A DNA stretch of 64,000 nucleotides. It comes from Hymenobacter latericoloratus. GTDB taxonomy: Bacteria; Bacteroidota; Bacteroidia; Cytophagales; Hymenobacteraceae. Positions within the stretch are counted from its first letter, which is position 1. Every line of letters begins with the position of its first letter. The position numbers and the translations under genes were made by a program. The stretch is taken from positions 620,001 through 684,000 of the forward strand of contig NZ_JACHNV010000002.1 of assembly GCF_014199535.1 (NCBI RefSeq), given 5' to 3'. The notes beneath the pieces were generated by a model. That model was not told the origin of the DNA and did not search any database. It worked only from the letters and a program-made list of their open reading frames with translations. This document shows positions 1 through 7,483 of this stretch, in pieces.

Positions 1-2321
1 GGTCCGGTGGCCCCGCCAATGGGCGTCCAGGTGGCATTATCCACCGATGATTCCCACTGGTAGGTAATGGTGCCGGAGCCCCCCGTAGCCGCAGTTTCGC
101 TGGTTAGCAGGGCCGGTATGCTGCCCGCGCAGATGGTCTGGCTGGCCGCAATGGTACCGGCCGTCAGGGCAGGTACCACGGTGATGGTAACCGTGTTGGA
201 AGGCGTAGTCGTGCAGGCCCCGGAGGTTACCTGGCGGCGAAACGACGTAGTAACCGTGAGCAGTCCGGGCGCGAAGGTTTCGCTGGTAGCATTTGGAATA
301 GCGGTCCAGGTAGTACCACCATCTACCGACGATTCCCACTGATACGCAAACGTACCCGTACCGCCCGTAGCGGGACCGGTGCTCGTCAGGGGGGCAACCG
401 GGCTGCCGGCGCATACCGTCTGGTCGGCGGCAATGCCGCCCGGCGTCAGGGCTGGCAGCACGGTAATGGCTACCGAAGCGGTAAAGGTGGGGGTACAGTA
501 CGGACCGCTTTGGTCAGGCAAAAGCAGCAGGGCGCGCCGCCGGAAATACGTAACGCCCGCAGGCAATGAGTTGCCGGGCTGATAGGTGGCGGCGGTGGCC
601 CCGGGAATATCCGTCCAGGTAGCATTATCCGTGGAGGTTTGCCACTGGTACTCTAAGGGCAGGTCAGCATCACTGGAGGCATTGGTAGTGCTGGTAAGCG
701 CGGCCGGCGCAGCGCCAGCGCATAGCACCTGCGGGCCCGCGATGCTACCCGGCTCCGGCAGATCGGGCACCTGGATTATCCCCGAGCTTTCGCGGCAAAA
801 GCAGTCGGTGTCGATGCGCAGCGTGATGGTGTAGTTGCCGGGCCTGGCGTAGGTATGAACGGGGTTCTCTTCGGTTGAGGTAGCACCGTCGCCGAACGTC
901 CAGAGATACTTCTTATTATCAAAATCAATGGGTGGGGCCTCAAATGAAATCTGTCGGCAACCCGTTATCTGCGCAATAGGTCCCACGCGCAACAAAGAGC
1001 TCTGGTTGAAGTTGACTAAGCCCAGGCCACTCAGGCGACCACCCAGCTGTAGGCTGTCGTCGGCGTAGCGGGACTTGGCCCCCAGCGAGTCCGGGTACGG
1101 AATGACGCCCAGCGCGGGCTGGTTGTCACGGGCCACGTAAATCTTGCCGTCGGGCGCGGCCTGCAGGGAGCCCAGGTCGGCCGGGGTTTTCTGTTTGAGC
1201 GGAATGTCTTCCTTGGTAACCGGCCCGCGGCCGCTGATGTCGAATTGCAGCAGTTTGGGCGGGTTGCGCACCGTAGCATAGAGGTAGCTGCCAGGCGAAA
1301 ACCCTACTCCATAATATTTCCCGGCGCCGCTGTCCACAATGTACGGCACCTGTGGGTTAACGCTGACCTGGCCCGAGCCGGTATCAAACCCAAACAGCTC
1401 CACGGTGCTGCTGCTGTCGCCCACTACTTCGCTGTAGCGGGCCAGGGCCAACTGCTGACCATTGGGAGTTACCTTCATCTGGCCCTTATAGCCCAGGGCC
1501 GCCACACTTGGCGCGTGCAGGCTGCCGACGGTTGAAATAATGGGCTCGTCGATGAGGACCGGACCTACATAGCCGGCTGATTGCCGCACACGGTAGGCCA
1601 GAAAGGCGTCGCCGCGGTTATTATTCCCCCCCTTGGCAGTGCCCCAGCCGTGCGCGATAACCCAGATGTCGCAGCCGTTTTTATGGAATACGGCTGTCAG
1701 CTTCTCCGCCGTGCCGCGGGCCAGAGGGGTGTTTTTGGTAGCCGCTATAACGGTGCCCGGCCCACCACCCTCAGGAATTTCAATTTCCGAGTAGCTCAGG
1801 CCAACGGTGTCTTTCAGGGTAAAGAGCAGGTAGCGCGTGGGTTGGCCAGCTATAGGTTTGCCCGGCAGCTTGATGGGAAGGGGGCCGTCGGTAGTGAAGC
1901 GGCTGCCTGCCAGCCCCGTGCCGTTGGTCATCACACTACCGTCGCCGTTCCAGACGGTTTCGCCGTTGCTGTAGAACAGAATTTCGCCGTTGGCGTCTGA
2001 CATTACCCCCGAGCCGGCCGGGGCATCCATTGCCCCATTTGTGAGCACCTTCGGAAGGGAGTCGGCAGAGGCCTGGTTGAAGTCGAGCCCCGCTTTAAAG
2101 CCAAAGTACCAGGTGTTGGCAAACTTTTCATCGGCCGCGCACTCCGGGGGGGGAGGGGGTGGTGCCTGACCGAACGTGGTGGTAGCGGCTCCGCTCAGCA
2201 GCAAAAGTAGCAGCAGGCTCAGCAGCCGGCTGGCCGCCGCGCCCGCCCGTCCGGCTGGCCGGCGGGGTTGGGTAAGGCACAGAAAGGAGGTACGGGTAGA
2301 GTGCGGTAGTTCTGCACGCAT
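1..2321 (-). CDS. Secreted PKD/Ig-like repeat surface protein (partial, C-terminus beyond window)
   Basis: The minus frame is open from ATG at 2321 to the window edge, about 773 codons with no stop. The first ~50 residues end in a Leu-rich hydrophobic run followed by a Pro-rich stretch, consistent with a signal peptide. Residues ~55-440 read like the N-terminal region of large Bacteroidota surface proteins that give a narrative of beta-propeller-like strands. A PKD domain lies near residues 460-505 (WTFGDG, then NPVHTYARPGNYTITL). After it come Ig-like repeats of roughly 95 residues, each opening with a motif like ICAGS-PALLTS (around 735, 435 and 150 on the + coordinate) and containing YQWESSVD-type strands. 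Proteins of this plan usually end in a type IX secretion or gliding-associated C-terminal domain, but that end is not in view. Role inferred: adhesion or surface display. Start choice is the first ATG; the domain reading is firmer than the function. Confidence 0.8.
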   Translation of the reverse strand, partial: MRAELPHSTRTSFLCLTQPRRPAGRAGAAASRLLSLLLLLLLSGAATTTFGQAPPPPPPECAADEKFANTWYFGFKAGLDFNQASADSLPKVLTNGAMDAPAGSGVMSDANGEILFYSNGETVWNGDGSVMTNGTGLAGSRFTTDGPLPIKLPGKPIAGQPTRYLLFTLKDTVGLSYSEIEIPEGGGPGTVIAATKNTPLARGTAEKLTAVFHKNGCDIWVIAHGWGTAKGGNNNRGDAFLAYRVRQSAGYVGPVLIDEPIISTVGSLHAPSVAALGYKGQMKVTPNGQQLALARYSEVVGDSSSTVELFGFDTGSGQVSVNPQVPYIVDSGAGKYYGVGFSPGSYLYATVRNPPKLLQFDISGRGPVTKEDIPLKQKTPADLGSLQAAPDGKIYVARDNQPALGVIPYPDSLGAKSRYADDSLQLGGRLSGLGLVNFNQSSLLRVGPIAQITGCRQISFEAPPIDFDNKKYLWTFGDGATSTEENPVHTYARPGNYTITLRIDTDCFCRESSGIIQVPDLPEPGSIAGPQVLCAGAAPAALTSTTNASSDADLPLEYQWQTSTDNATWTDIPGATAATYQPGNSLPAGVTYFRRRALLLLPDQSGPYCTPTFTASVAITVLPALTPGGIAADQTVCAGSPVAPLTSTGPATGGTGTFAYQWESSVDGGTTWTAIPNATSETFAPGLLTVTTSFRRQVTSGACTTTPSNTVTITVVPALTAGTIAASQTICAGSIPALLTSETAATGGSGTITYQWESSVDNATWTPIGGATG

Positions 2322-2540
2322 AGTAGGGCAGGTGAAGAGCAAAGGAGAAAGCAGATGCGCAAAAAAGAAGCTGCCACCCACTACCTTAGAAACGAAGCAC
2401 AACGGCCGGGTATTGCTGAAATGCAGCTAGCCGTTTGTAGTAAAGCTACACACTGCCCGCCAGGTTTATGCAATGCAATGTCAGAATAGTGATAGGCACC
2501 GCTGCCCGCCAACTGCTACAAGCCTTTCTGGTTACCCCAG

Positions 2541-2577
2541 GGCCCTAAACCGGGCTTATGCGCCCCGGTTTAGGGCC
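2541..2577. repeat. Perfect 14-bp inverted repeat in divergent spacer
   Basis: The arms 2541-2554 and 2564-2577 are perfect complements around a 9-nt loop, inside the 482-nt spacer between two divergently read genes. No T-run follows the stem on either strand, so it does not look like an intrinsic terminator for a neighbour. It could be an operator or an RNA hairpin in the leader of the kinase gene. I saw nothing else convincing in 2322-2803, which must hold promoters for both flanking genes. Confidence 0.6.
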
Positions 2578-2803
2578 GGAAAAAAGCGGTGCGCCCTACC
2601 CCGGCAGCTGGCCTGAGTTTCTGGTAGTGTCCGTTGCGTAACGTAATTTGCTCAGCACTTTCGGGTGGGGCGCTTCGGCAAAGGGCCGTACCTTTTTACC
2701 CAGGTACTGTAATGGAGCAGGAGGCGCCCTTGCCCCATAAGCTGCTGGCTGCCACAGGTCCCGCTGCCGAAGCCGGCAGCCGTTCTCTTCTTTGCTGCTT
2801 TCT

Positions 2804-3688
2804 ATGTCTATTGTCTGCTTTGGGGAAATGCTCTGGGACGTACTGCCGGGCGGCCGACAGCCGGGCGGCGCGCCCCTTAACGTAGCCGTGCACCTGCGCC
2901 AGCTGGGTTGCTCCGCAGACCTGATCAGCTGTGTTGGGGAAGATGAGCCGGGTACGGAGCTCCTGCACTTTATCCAGTCGCGCGGCCTGGATACTACCTT
3001 CATTCAGCGCAGCAAGCACTACCCCACCGGACGGGTAACTGCCAGCGTAGATGCGGCCCAGGATGTAACCTACCAGATTGACCAGCCCGTGGCCTGGGAC
3101 TACATCCGGCCCGGGGCGGCCCCGGAGCAGCGGGCGGAGCAGGCCGAGGCAGTGGTATTTGGCTCCCTGGCCGCCCGCCAGCCCGATTCCCGCCAAACCC
3201 TGCGGCGCCTGCTGGAGCGCGCCCGCCTCAAAGTATTCGATGTGAACCTGCGCCCGCCGCACTACACGCGGGCGGTAGTAACCGAGCTGCTGGCGCAAAC
3301 CAACCTGCTGAAGCTGAATCACCACGAGCTAGCGGAAATTATGGCTTGGTTTGGCAAGGAGCCCGAGCTGCCCGCTGCTATGCAGTGGCTAACCGAAAAC
3401 TTTGGGTTGCAGGCCGTGTGCGTAACCTGCGGGGCCGCCGGGGCCCTGCTCTGGACCGGCAACCACCTCTACCGCGCACCCGGGGTGCCGGTAGCAGTAA
3501 AGGACCCCATCGGTAGCGGCGACGCGTTTCTGGCCGCTCTGCTTAAAGGCTGGCTGGCCGGCACCCACCCCGGGCAGGCGCTGCGCCTGGCCTGCGCTAC
3601 CGGCGCGCTGGTGGCCACCCATCCGGGCGCAACCCCCGCGTTTACCGAACACGACGTGCAGGCGCTGATGGCCAGGCCGGCCATGTAG
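2804..3688 (+). CDS. PfkB-family carbohydrate kinase (fructokinase-like)
   Basis: The 294-residue product is a ribokinase-fold sugar kinase. It begins MSIVCFGEMLWD, followed by the substrate-side signature GGAPLNVAVHLRQLG near residues 24-38. Near the C-terminus is the PfkB signature DPIGSGDAF, where Asp240 in GxGD is the expected catalytic base and the glycines form the anion hole. Length is normal for bacterial fructokinases. I chose ATG 2804 rather than the TTG at 2792 because family members start just before the I-V-C-F-G-E strand. Fructokinases phosphorylate fructose to fructose-6-phosphate; other sugars are possible and cannot be excluded from sequence. The gene stands alone and ends ahead of a bidirectional terminator. 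Confidence 0.88.
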   Translation: MSIVCFGEMLWDVLPGGRQPGGAPLNVAVHLRQLGCSADLISCVGEDEPGTELLHFIQSRGLDTTFIQRSKHYPTGRVTASVDAAQDVTYQIDQPVAWDYIRPGAAPEQRAEQAEAVVFGSLAARQPDSRQTLRRLLERARLKVFDVNLRPPHYTRAVVTELLAQTNLLKLNHHELAEIMAWFGKEPELPAAMQWLTENFGLQAVCVTCGAAGALLWTGNHLYRAPGVPVAVKDPIGSGDAFLAALLKGWLAGTHPGQALRLACATGALVATHPGATPAFTEHDVQALMARPAM

Positions 3689-3795
3689 GCAGCGCCGGCC
3701 TGCCCCGAATGCAAACCCGCCGCTTGCTACCTGCTCCCTACGATGCACCAGCCTGCCCGGCGGCTCCCCGAGCATCCGAAGTCTTTTAGGTAAAC

Positions 3796-3826
3796 AAAAA
3801 GGCCCCGCAATTAGCGGGGCCTTTTT
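3796..3826. terminator. Bidirectional intrinsic terminator
   Basis: The arms 3796-3808 and 3814-3826 form a perfect 13-bp stem with a 5-nt AT loop, with an A-run at one foot and a T-run at the other. It sits between the convergent kinase (ends 3688) and monooxygenase (ends 3844), so it can stop transcription from both sides. Confidence 0.92.
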
Positions 3827-3843
3827 GCCACGGATAAACTTGC

Positions 3844-4869
3844 TTATGCCAGCACCTGAATGACGGCTTCCGAGAACCGCTCCATTTCCTCCAGCTGCGG
3901 GCTGCACTGGAGCAGGAACAAATCCACGCCCACGGCTTCAAACTCCCCGATGCGGTCCGCCACCTGCTGGGGGGTGCCGGTGAGGCCGGAGCGCAGGCCG
4001 CGGTTGGAAACCGAGTAGTCCTGCAGAGAAACCTGGTTTTCGAGCTGGGTGCCGGCCAGCCACTGCTGGTAGTTTTTGTAGCCCGCCGCCGAGCCCTGCA
4101 CGTTGGTAATGCGCTCCAGCTCCTTCTTCACCTCGGCCTCGGTGTTGCGCACGATGCTGTAAGCTGCTACCCCGAACTTCATGGGCGGCAAACCCAGCCG
4201 GTCGCGGCGCTCCTGCAGGTCCCGGATGCGGCGGCCGATGGCCTGGGGCTCGTCGCCGTGCATCACGTAGCCGTCGCACTGGGCGGCAATCAGGTTCTTG
4301 GCCGCCTCCGATTCGCCGCCGGCGTAGATGAACGGCCGGGGGCGCGACACGGGCTTGGGCTGCAGAATGGAGTCCGTCACCTTATAGAACTTGCCCTCGA
4401 AGGAGAAATGGTCCTGCTTCCAGAGGTTGTCCACTACGTGCAGCCACTCGGCGGTGCGGGCATACCGGTCGTCGTGCTGCTCGAAGTGCACGCCGTACTT
4501 CTTGGCCTCATCCTGCCACCACGACGACACCACGTTCAGGGAAATCCTACCCCCGCTGATGTGGTCAATGTTGGCGGCCTGCTTCGCCAGCAAAGCCGGC
4601 GAGTGGAAGGTAGGCCGCACGGCCACCATCAGCTCGATCTTCCTGGTTACGGCGGCCAGAGCAGCGGCCGTACTCCAGGCATCCAAGCTCGGCGCTTCCT
4701 CGCCCTTGATGTCGTTGAGGTTGAGCTCCGCAATCAAGGACAAGTCGTAGCCCAGGTCCTCGCTGCGCTGGGCCAGCGTTTTCACGTAGTCCCAGTCGGC
4801 GCGCATGTTCTCGTCCTCCACATTGCGCAGCCACCCGCCAAAAACGGGCATCCAATATCCGTACCGCAT
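3844..4869 (-). CDS. LLM-class flavin-dependent oxidoreductase (SsuD/SfnG-like)
   Basis: The 341-residue protein has the layout of bacterial luciferase-like FMNH2-dependent monooxygenases. It begins MRYGYWMPVFGGWL, has the conserved core ISGGRISLNVVSSWW near residues 103-117 and EHDDRYARTAEWL-type residues (here EQHDDRYARTAEW) shortly after, then FIYAGGES in the flavin-binding region. These blocks are most like alkanesulfonate and dimethylsulfone monooxygenases. Such enzymes cleave C-S bonds and release sulfite or a sulfinate; the exact substrate here is inferred only by resemblance. It starts 3 nt after the ATP-grasp gene, so the two are surely co-transcribed. A SAM riboswitch lies upstream of the pair, which fits a role in sulfur supply. 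No flavin reductase partner is visible in the window. Confidence 0.85.
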   Translation of the reverse strand: MRYGYWMPVFGGWLRNVEDENMRADWDYVKTLAQRSEDLGYDLSLIAELNLNDIKGEEAPSLDAWSTAAALAAVTRKIELMVAVRPTFHSPALLAKQAANIDHISGGRISLNVVSSWWQDEAKKYGVHFEQHDDRYARTAEWLHVVDNLWKQDHFSFEGKFYKVTDSILQPKPVSRPRPFIYAGGESEAAKNLIAAQCDGYVMHGDEPQAIGRRIRDLQERRDRLGLPPMKFGVAAYSIVRNTEAEVKKELERITNVQGSAAGYKNYQQWLAGTQLENQVSLQDYSVSNRGLRSGLTGTPQQVADRIGEFEAVGVDLFLLQCSPQLEEMERFSEAVIQVLA

Positions 4870-4872
4870 GGC

Positions 4873-5907
4873 TTAGTGAATGGAAGCCGCTACCGGCTGG
4901 TGGGTGGAAGAAATGGCCTCAGCGGAAGCAGGCTGACTGCCGGGGTTGGGGGCGCCAATCTGGGTTTCGAGGTAGTCCACGAAGCGGGCGTAGGGGTCAA
5001 AGCCCACCACATTCACGGCGTCGGCCACGAAGTTGGACAGGGCATTCACGTCGTAGAACAGCACCTCGCCGGTGCGGTCATCCACCAGGTACTCAATGCC
5101 GCCCACGTCGATTTTGGCGGCGGCCACAATGCGCTCCACGGCTTCTACTACCTCGGCCGGGGGCGTAAAGGCTTCTACCTGAATCCCCTTCTTGGGGGCT
5201 TCGGTAAGGCAGAAATCACCGGCGGCGGGCTCCTCCGGAATCTGGCAGATTTCGGCGGGGCACAGGTTAAAGCTCTCGCCGGTGGTGTACACCTTCATGG
5301 CGTAGAGAAACTTGCCGTTCAGGGTTTCTACGCGGTGAATGTGGCCGCCGCGGGGCGCCACGTACTCCTGCACCAGGGCTGTCTGGTCGATGCCCAGGTC
5401 AATCTGCCCGGCGGCCACGGCGGCTTCTACCCCCGCCATGGTATCGAAGCGGATGATACCTGCGCCGCTACCCCCGATGTTGACTTTCACCACGATGGGG
5501 AACTGCAGCTGCCGGGCCGCGTCGGGCACCCGCGAGGCGTGGTTAATCACGAAGGACTTCGGGAATTTCAGGCCCAGCGAGGCAAACAGGCTGAGCTGGC
5601 GGGCCTTGTTGGTTTCGATGGCCGTGGCCGCCGAGCCGTTGATGATGCGCGTGCCGATGCGCTCCAAGTGGGTGGCGTAGCCGGCCGTGTGGAAGATGCC
5701 CTGACCGTGTCCGCGCAGGTAGGCCGAGGAGCTCATGCGGTTGACTACCAGGGAGTAACGGCTCTCGGTTTCGGCGGGGTCGAAGAGGTGGTGGGCGGCG
5801 TCGATTTTCTCGTAGGGCAGGCCCCGGCGGTTCAGCTCGGCAAACAGGGGCTTAAACCACTCGGGGTGTTCGAAATAAATGCCAATGGGCTTTACAGGCT
5901 GTGACAT
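4873..5907 (-). CDS. ATP-grasp ligase, RimK/glutathione-synthase-like
   Basis: The 344-residue protein carries an ATP-grasp fold. The N-terminal third (begins MSQPVKPIGIYFEHPEW) resembles the pre-ATP-grasp domain. PIVVKVNIGGSGAGI near residues 136-150 is the nucleotide-binding lysine strand and glycine-rich loop. VQEYVAPRGGHIHRVE and VGGIEYLVDDRTGEVLFYDVNALSNF supply the usual acidic metal-binding residues and the final N. These enzymes form amide or peptide bonds through acyl-phosphate intermediates. The substrate is not known. The gene is first of a two-gene operon with the LLM monooxygenase, and the leader carries a SAM riboswitch. Start ATG at 5907 is the only reasonable one; the tail after residue ~325 is low-complexity Ala/Ser/Pro. 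Confidence 0.85.
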   Translation of the reverse strand: MSQPVKPIGIYFEHPEWFKPLFAELNRRGLPYEKIDAAHHLFDPAETESRYSLVVNRMSSSAYLRGHGQGIFHTAGYATHLERIGTRIINGSAATAIETNKARQLSLFASLGLKFPKSFVINHASRVPDAARQLQFPIVVKVNIGGSGAGIIRFDTMAGVEAAVAAGQIDLGIDQTALVQEYVAPRGGHIHRVETLNGKFLYAMKVYTTGESFNLCPAEICQIPEEPAAGDFCLTEAPKKGIQVEAFTPPAEVVEAVERIVAAAKIDVGGIEYLVDDRTGEVLFYDVNALSNFVADAVNVVGFDPYARFVDYLETQIGAPNPGSQPASAEAISSTHQPVAASIH

Positions 5908-6304
5908 GAGAAGGAAAAAAGAAATAGGTAGTTGAAGTCAGCGGAAAACGCTACCCCCTGTAACCGCCAGAACCTCCGGAAGTCAAGCCGGGGTCAAAGA
6001 CGCCACGCAGTCGCATAAGCCCGAACAGATTTCGGGTTGAGCACGCATGAGGGAGGTAGGAAAAGGGCCGGTTAGGGCAGGGGAGGGCCAGCGCGTTAGG
6101 CCGTAGGCCAATGCCCCGCCTTAGCAGCGGTGGCGGTACCTCCAAAACTCAGAATTGCCCCGACCAAGGCCAGTGGACCGGCGGATTCTTACGCGGCCAG
6201 CGGCGTACAGACGGCCCAACACCACATGCCACAACAGCCATGCTGTACGGGAGCAGAGGTGGCAGGAGCTGGGGCGAAGTGCGGGAAGCGGTTCACGGTA
6301 CGTT

Positions 6305-6401
6305 GTTTTTATATGGTCAGGACTTGGCACCGTTTCCGTACTGCTACGGAAGGTTGCCGGCGTTTCGTCGAGCCTGTCTCTCCACGCCTCTGTATAAAAA
6401 C
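6305..6401 (-). ncRNA. SAM riboswitch (S-box, SAM-I type)
   Basis: Read on the minus strand, this 97-nt stretch matches the SAM-I aptamer. P1 pairs 6393-6401 with 6305-6313, nine perfect base pairs. Inside it are AGAGGCGTGGAGAGACAGGC, GAAACGCCGGCAACC, a P3 hairpin (TTCCGTA / TACGGAA), and GGTGCCAA followed by TCCTGA. The CAGG in the P2 loop can pair with CCTG to form the expected pseudoknot. A promoter lies just upstream. Downstream on the same strand the first gene is the ATP-grasp/LLM operon, starting about 400 nt away at 5907. SAM binding is expected to lower expression of methionine or sulfur genes. Confidence 0.88.
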
Positions 6402-6431
6402 AATCCTTTGTGGGGAAAGAATTGAGTGCGG

Positions 6432-6464
6432 CAAAGGTACGGCGCCCCACGTCAGAAAGCCAAA
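6432..6464 (-). promoter_or_regulatory. Bacteroidota-type promoter driving the SAM riboswitch
   Basis: On the minus strand there is TTTG (6461-6464), a 21-nt spacer and TACCTTTG (6432-6439). This matches the Bacteroidota consensus TTTG-N19-21-TAnnTTTG exactly. Transcription would start near 6425, about 25 nt ahead of the riboswitch P1 stem, which is a normal arrangement. Confidence 0.72.
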
Positions 6465-7483
6465 TTTTCTTTGGATGGCTGCTGGGGCAGGGCTTAGGTT
6501 CTGCCAAAACGGCTTGCCACTAGCACGCCACCCGGCCCGTCAGAAAACAACAGAAAAGGCAGCCGTCGAGAAGAGCTGGCAGAGCAGTAAAAGCAGCAAC
6601 CCGTACCGGAATAGATACGGTGAATATAGGCTGACAATCAGCATGATAGGCTGTATAGCCTGGAAAACGTATGGCTGGTTTACGAACGCGGTAGCAGGTA
6701 GGCCGGGACGCTCATGTGCGTCTGCTGGTTGAACAACTGGCCAGGCATCGGCTGCCCATGCAACGCCAGCCACGACAAGACGCAGGTAGGCGTTTCCGTT
6801 CTGTTCACGAAGTCGCTATACCTAAGCTTGCAAATCAAATTTTGAGTGGATCAAGGCTGAACGGTTGCCTGTTGGGGCGTTGGATTTCTCTACTATCCGG
6901 ACCGTAACACCGTCAAAAAAGTTTGGAGTTTAGCTCGTGGCTGGCAGCAGGCCACCGGCAAACAAAAAGCCCCGGCTCGTCAGCCGGGGCTTGTGTTGCA
7001 ATAGGTGCAGCTCTTGCCAACCGACACACACCTGTAACGGTTGGCATGTCAAACCTACGGATTTTGTTGGTTAGCGTTACGCTTAATCAGCCACTGGGCA
7101 AGGGAGGCCCCGGCGCAGCAAGGCCCGGCAGAGCCAAAGGCTGGCTGCCTGCCCGGAGCTTAATGCCACTTGATTATCTGCATCAGTAGCCGCCAACACA
7201 AGGGCTGGCAAACCGCCCTGTGGGGCCTACCCCCGGTGGGGTGCATAGGCTGCACGCTGCGGTTGAAGGCTTGCTGAAGGGGAGGATTATATAGAGGTAA
7301 AAAGAAAATAGTGAGGTGAAACTTTATGAACCATTCTAAGGTATAGTTTACTGTGTGTAAAAATTAATCATATTTATTATTGATAAAAGAATAATTATAC
7401 GTTTCTTTGTTCATACCGCCCCCGTAGGCTATACCGCTGATTGCTCCACACTTAGTTTCCTTAGCACTTCTCCCCTCAGGCTT
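6465..7483. other. Gene-free kilobase with hairpins and an AT-rich end
   Basis: No reading frame here has convincing protein character; the open frames overlap one another and have odd composition. A perfect 11-bp stem (6967-6977 with 6982-6992) is flanked by an A-run on its left, so on the minus strand it has the shape of an intrinsic terminator. A second hairpin pairs 7016-7023 with 7038-7045. From about 7300 to 7410 the sequence turns strongly AT-rich and probably carries the promoter of the sugar transferase gene at 7484. A small RNA ending at the terminator-like stem is possible but not shown. Confidence 0.5.

Noticed and set aside
1031..1279. 82-codon minus frame inside the PKD protein gene
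   Set aside because: Different frame from the main open frame, which is continuous through this part.
2541..2577. Inverted repeat as a terminator
   Set aside because: No T-run on either strand and it lies between two divergent starts.
4258..5904. Long open plus-strand frame
   Set aside because: It lies antisense to the ATP-grasp and LLM genes; composition is His/Gly/Val-rich, as expected of a shadow in GC-rich DNA.
6149..6241. 30-codon minus frame after the riboswitch, as leader peptide or small precursor
   Set aside because: No ribosome site, no known motif; too short to support from one sequence.
6130..6732. Plus-strand frames up to 200 codons in the gene-free region
   Set aside because: Several frames overlap each other and run across the SAM riboswitch; no protein character.
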